A stretch of DNA of 64,000 nucleotides from positions 682,001 through 746,000 of the forward strand of contig NC_014219.1 in assembly GCF_000093085.1 (NCBI RefSeq), in the 5' to 3' direction. This document shows, in pieces, positions 60,827 through 64,000 of this stretch. Under the pieces are notes generated by a model. It was given only the letters and a program-made list of their open reading frames with translations. It had not been told where the DNA came from and made no database searches. The translations under genes were made by a program, and so were the position numbers. Every line of letters starts with the position of its first letter. Position 1 is the stretch's first letter. The stretch is from [Bacillus] selenitireducens MLS10 (GTDB taxonomy: Bacteria; Bacillota; Bacilli; Bacillales; Salisediminibacteriaceae).

Positions 60827-61798
60827 GTGAAAACAAAATCCTATCAGTCCCTTGTCGAGCATGACCAGGTAAGGGCCTTAATTGATAATGTGGAACAGGT
60901 GGTTGTCGGAAAACGGCGTGAAGTGGAACTGAGTGTGGTGGCGCTCTTATGCGGCGGTCATGTGCTCCTTGAAGACGTGCCGGGTGTCGGCAAAACGATG
61001 ATGGTCAGGGCGATTGCGAAATCCATCGGTGCGGCGTTCAAACGGATCCAGTTCACCCCCGACCTGTTGCCTTCCGACGTGACGGGTGTATCGGTATTTA
61101 ATCAAAAGGAGATGGTGTTTCAGTTCCGGCCCGGTCCGGTCATGTCCAATATTGTCCTCGCCGATGAGATCAACCGTACGTCACCGAAGACGCAGGCGGC
61201 GCTCCTTGAGGCCCTTGAAGAAGGGAGTGTCACCGTTGACGGTGAGACGAGAGAGCTTGAGGATCCGTTTCTCGTTATGGCAACGCAGAACCCGATTGAA
61301 TACAGCGGAACGTATCCCCTTCCGGAAGCGCAGCTTGACCGCTTTTTGTTCAAGTTCAAAATCGGCTATCCGACGAAATCTGAGGAGCTTGACGTCTTGA
61401 ACCGGGTCGAAAACAATCACCCCATCGAACGGATTCAGGAAGTCCTCAGTCTCACCGATGTGACGGCGATGAAGACGGACGTGCAGGACGTGCGTGTTCA
61501 TGATTCCATCAAACAGTACATCATTGACCTTGTCACGTCGACGAGGCTGCATCATGCGGTCTCCCTCGGGGCGAGCCCGCGGGCTTCGATTGCACTGATG
61601 AAAGCCGCCCAGGCCTTTGCTTTTATGCAGGGACGGACGTATGCCGTACCGGATGATGTGAAGTTTCTCGCGCCTTTTGTCCTCCGGCACAGAATGATCC
61701 TGACCTCCGATGCGAAACTCTCGAATCAGACCAGTGAACGGGTGGTCACGGAAGTGATTGAACAGGTCCGTGTTCCTGCCGGGGAAGAGATGCGCTGA
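60827..61798 (+). CDS. MoxR-family AAA+ ATPase
   Basis: About 323 residues with Walker A DVPGVGKTMM near residue 45, Walker B IVLADEINRTSPKTQAALLEALEE near 108, and the sensor region ATQNPIEYSGTYPLPEAQLDRF. MoxR proteins act as chaperone-like ATPases with DUF58 partners. Start GTG 60827 has GAGGAGG 9 bases upstream. Its stop overlaps the DUF58 gene by one base (TGATG). Confidence 0.92.
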   Translation: MKTKSYQSLVEHDQVRALIDNVEQVVVGKRREVELSVVALLCGGHVLLEDVPGVGKTMMVRAIAKSIGAAFKRIQFTPDLLPSDVTGVSVFNQKEMVFQFRPGPVMSNIVLADEINRTSPKTQAALLEALEEGSVTVDGETRELEDPFLVMATQNPIEYSGTYPLPEAQLDRFLFKFKIGYPTKSEELDVLNRVENNHPIERIQEVLSLTDVTAMKTDVQDVRVHDSIKQYIIDLVTSTRLHHAVSLGASPRASIALMKAAQAFAFMQGRTYAVPDDVKFLAPFVLRHRMILTSDAKLSNQTSERVVTEVIEQVRVPAGEEMR

Positions 61799-63054
61799 TG
61801 AAATGGCGCGAATGGTCAGGCTGGTTCTGGATCAAGGTGGCGCTTCGGGCAGCGCTCGTTCTCGCCATTGTCGGCGGGCTGTTCAGCTATGCCATGTTCC
61901 AGGGCGGGTTTGTAAGCTGGTTTTTGTTCTACAGCGTCACGGTGCTGATTGTCCTGATGGTGCTGTATGCCCTTATCCCCCTGGGGCATTTTGAGGTGAA
62001 ACGGATCATCGGACAGTCGGCGCTTCCTGCAGGAAGTGACGTGCGAATTCAGGTGCAGATCACGCGGAAATGGCCGTTTCCCTTTTTGTATCTAGGTGTG
62101 AAAGATGAGATGGAGCGTCGGCTTGAACGGCAGGTCGGAGGCAGACAGTCAGAGATGATCTTTTACCCATCGGTGAAGAAGGAACTCGTTTATGACTATC
62201 AGGTGGAGGACATCCGGCGGGGCAGCTATCAGTTTCTCGGGACGTGGCTTACAACGAGCGATGTATTCGGCTGGGTGACCAAACGGCGCTTTACGACGAC
62301 GCCGGACTGGCTCCTCGTCTATCCCGATTACCACCCGATCGATTCCTGGGAGGCCTTTGAGCGTCATGAGACGGAGACGAGACAGTCCAATCAGGACTTT
62401 GTTGAGGACCGGACGTCCATCGCCGGGGCGCGGGAATACGTACCCGGGGACAAGCTGACGAGCATCGACTGGAAAGTCACCGCCCGCTCGACGAAGCTGA
62501 TGACGAAAGAATTCGAAGATTATATCGGCCAGAATTTCATGATTCTGCTCAGTAATTTTATCCCTGATGCCACTTACGATACCCTGCAGTCCTATGAGGA
62601 AGGCATTGAGCTTGCGACGTCGATCATCATGTATGCCTATGAACGTCAGCTCGATGTGGGCATGATGACAGTCGGACGCTATACGCAGGCTTTTCCCCTG
62701 CAAAATGGCAGTGATCATCAGAAGAAGCTCGTGACCCATCTCTCGGAGATTCAGCCCGATGAAGAAGGGAGCTTCGCCGTGAAACTCGTGGACGTCGAGC
62801 AGGAGCTGACCAGCGGGTCGACGGTGATTGTCATTGCGACCGCCCTGGATGATGACCTCCTGAGTCAGCTCAAGACTCTCGCAGCGAGGGGGCGTTCGAT
62901 TTACTTTTTCCTCATGACGAAAGAGAAGGATTCGTTTGATCAGTGGGAAACCGGGCGTCAAAAGGAACTTGAACGGGCAGGGATCATCACGACCCGGCTT
63001 GATACAGGGGATATTGACAGCTACTCGAAACAACAGGCAGGTGAAGGCCAATGA
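61798..63054 (+). CDS. DUF58 (vWA-like) membrane protein
   Basis: The 418-residue protein has two N-terminal helices (about 15-35 and 40-60), then a cytoplasmic region with the DUF58 core REYVPGDKLTSIDWKVTARSTKLMTKEFE (about 218-245). Its vWA-like fold is the usual partner of MoxR. It overlaps moxR upstream and the transglutaminase gene downstream (ATGA). Confidence 0.92.
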   Translation: MKWREWSGWFWIKVALRAALVLAIVGGLFSYAMFQGGFVSWFLFYSVTVLIVLMVLYALIPLGHFEVKRIIGQSALPAGSDVRIQVQITRKWPFPFLYLGVKDEMERRLERQVGGRQSEMIFYPSVKKELVYDYQVEDIRRGSYQFLGTWLTTSDVFGWVTKRRFTTTPDWLLVYPDYHPIDSWEAFERHETETRQSNQDFVEDRTSIAGAREYVPGDKLTSIDWKVTARSTKLMTKEFEDYIGQNFMILLSNFIPDATYDTLQSYEEGIELATSIIMYAYERQLDVGMMTVGRYTQAFPLQNGSDHQKKLVTHLSEIQPDEEGSFAVKLVDVEQELTSGSTVIVIATALDDDLLSQLKTLAARGRSIYFFLMTKEKDSFDQWETGRQKELERAGIITTRLDTGDIDSYSKQQAGEGQ

Positions 63055-64000
63055 AGCAAAAGCAAAAACGGTCGTTCTCTGTCGTGCATCTCTTTATTTA
63101 TGTGCTTGCCTTTCTGATCCTTTGGGAGTGGCTCAGGCCGATCCCGGCTGTGACGGATACGTCGAGTATTGAGGTCTTTTTGCTCTTTGCCGCAGTCAGT
63201 GCCGCGCTCATCTATATCCGTCTGCCTTTTTGGGTGAACATCCCGACCCTCGCGGTTTTTGCAGTCTTCGGGCTGCATCGGATCTTCTATGAGGGGCCTT
63301 TTTTCTCGAGGGAAGGAGGCGGCGAATCAGTCAGGCTGATCGGCGGTGAGATCCGTCATAATGCCGCCCTTCTGATCAGTGGTGATATGGAGCTTCTGAC
63401 GAATCCGTTTCGTACTCTCCTGTTGTTTCTGCTTTTGGCACTGATCTGTTACTTAATGTACTTCTGGGTGTTTCAGACGAGGCGGGTGTTCTTTTTCCTC
63501 CTTGCGACGGTTGTGTACATTACGATTCTCGACACGTTCACCGTCGTGGATGCCTCGCAGGCGATCGTACGGATTGTGGTCATCGGCTTCTTCATGATGA
63601 CGCTTCTTCATATGCTTGCCGTGCAGGAAGAGGAGAAGAACATCGGCAGGGAGTCGGAGCCGGTGCTGCCGGCGGCATGGATGTACACTCTCACCGCCAT
63701 GGTCACTGTCGCCCTTGCCGCGGGTTTTCTCCTGCCTAAGCCCGATCCGCAGTGGTCGGATCCTGTTCCGGCGATGCGCAGTTTCCTGACCGGTGAAGGG
63801 GGCATTGGCGGCGGTGGCGGAACGATCCGCCGTGTCGGATACGGGGACAACGATGAACGGCTCGGCGGCGGCTTTGTGGAAGATGAGAGCGTCGTCTTCG
63901 AAGCGGTCGTCGACGGACCGGTTTACTGGCGCGGGGAATCGAAAGATGAGTACACGGGGCTCGGCTGGGTCAATTCCGAGACGGATTTTCAGCCGGCGAC
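63051..64000 (+). CDS. TgpA-like transglutaminase membrane protein (partial, 5' part)
   Basis: An open frame from ATG 63051 runs off the window (316 codons seen). It has five or six N-terminal helices (for example 10-29, 42-60, 115-140, 145-160, 170-190 and 208-230). A glycine-rich linker (GGIGGGGG, near 255) follows, then an extracellular beta part with YWRGESKDEYTGLGW near the end. This matches the N-terminal half of TgpA-type proteins, whose transglutaminase core lies beyond the window. MoxR-DUF58-TgpA is a recurrent operon in Bacillota. Confidence 0.85.
   Translation, partial: MKQKQKRSFSVVHLFIYVLAFLILWEWLRPIPAVTDTSSIEVFLLFAAVSAALIYIRLPFWVNIPTLAVFAVFGLHRIFYEGPFFSREGGGESVRLIGGEIRHNAALLISGDMELLTNPFRTLLLFLLLALICYLMYFWVFQTRRVFFFLLATVVYITILDTFTVVDASQAIVRIVVIGFFMMTLLHMLAVQEEEKNIGRESEPVLPAAWMYTLTAMVTVALAAGFLLPKPDPQWSDPVPAMRSFLTGEGGIGGGGGTIRRVGYGDNDERLGGGFVEDESVVFEAVVDGPVYWRGESKDEYTGLGWVNSETDFQPA

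Noticed and set aside
62149-63051. 300-codon minus-strand open frame
   Set aside because: Shadow of the DUF58 gene, with biased composition and no ribosome site.
1-64000. tRNA, rRNA, insertion sequences, prophage genes
   Set aside because: No cloverleaf with CCA-type ends, rRNA core sequence, transposase, integrase or phage structural protein was recognised. A search with dedicated RNA models was not possible.

Overview
The window reads as a contiguous chromosomal stretch of a Bacillaceae-type Gram-positive bacterium. Strong AGGAGG-type ribosome binding sites, SigA extended -10 promoters, one SigB-type promoter, YpjP, NiaR, DUF1659/DUF2922 proteins, lipoproteins with lipoboxes and short intergenic gaps with intrinsic terminators all point that way. 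Acidic extracellular proteins and genes for polysulfide/persulfide, anaerobic and nitrosative metabolism suggest a salt- or alkali-tolerant facultative anaerobe. The sulfur-respiring Salisediminibacterium / 'Bacillus' selenitireducens group is a plausible relative, but that is inference from gene content only. I saw no rRNA, tRNA, CRISPR array or insertion sequence.

Layout. 0-3.3 kb: two converging base-excision-repair glycosylases (ung, nei), a hemolysin-III/PAQR membrane protein and a methyltransferase. 3.3-3.8 kb: paired DUF2922 and DUF1659 small proteins. 3.8-7.2 kb (minus): a four-gene partner-switching operon made of a chemoreceptor-like transducer, an RsbW-like kinase, a STAS antagonist and a PP2C phosphatase with a degenerate receiver domain. 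7.4-9.3 kb (minus): PsrB/PsrC-like electron-transfer subunits without a catalytic subunit. 9.8-10.8 kb: an ApbE lipoprotein with an altered C-terminus. 10.9-16.4 kb: a glycosyltransferase, aroQ, aroK, niaR, a sugar-dehydrogenase-like lipoprotein and an iron alcohol dehydrogenase. 16.5-19 kb: DUF1858, DUF438/hemerythrin/PAS and Ric (ScdA), preceded by an FNR-type box. 19-21 kb: an ECF sigma factor and putative anti-sigma factor. 21-24 kb: a CstB-like persulfide dioxygenase-rhodanese and small membrane proteins. 24-27.7 kb (minus): a two-component system and a 7TM-PAS-GGDEF protein.

27.8-44.6 kb (plus) is the most unusual part. The first unit encodes an ABC exporter fused to a cyclic-nucleotide-binding domain, a stand-alone B12 protein with the CarH photoreceptor signature, and a STAS protein interrupted by an in-frame stop. 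The second unit encodes a CHASE2 adenylate cyclase, a 2758-residue FecR/Fn3 surface protein containing 873-bp near-identical tandem repeats, an NHL-repeat lipoprotein, a DUF3307 membrane protein and a GAF-HD-GYP protein. A cAMP source, a predicted cAMP-binding transporter, a predicted light/cobalamin sensor and a c-di-GMP hydrolase therefore lie side by side.

44.6-64 kb: an MFS transporter with a glycerophosphodiesterase, ypjP, two large GGDEF/EAL proteins, cydDC without cydAB, a CoA-disulfide reductase-rhodanese-TusA fusion, a nitroreductase, a SigB-promoter-driven stress protein, a deaminase, and a MoxR-DUF58-transglutaminase operon running off the end.

Three sulfur-related units (cstB-like, coenzyme A disulfide reductase fusion, psrBC) share a TACCC/GGGTA-type inverted repeat upstream. 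In each case it overlaps a -10-like sequence on the transcribed strand, suggesting a common CsoR/CstR-family sulfur-responsive repressor.
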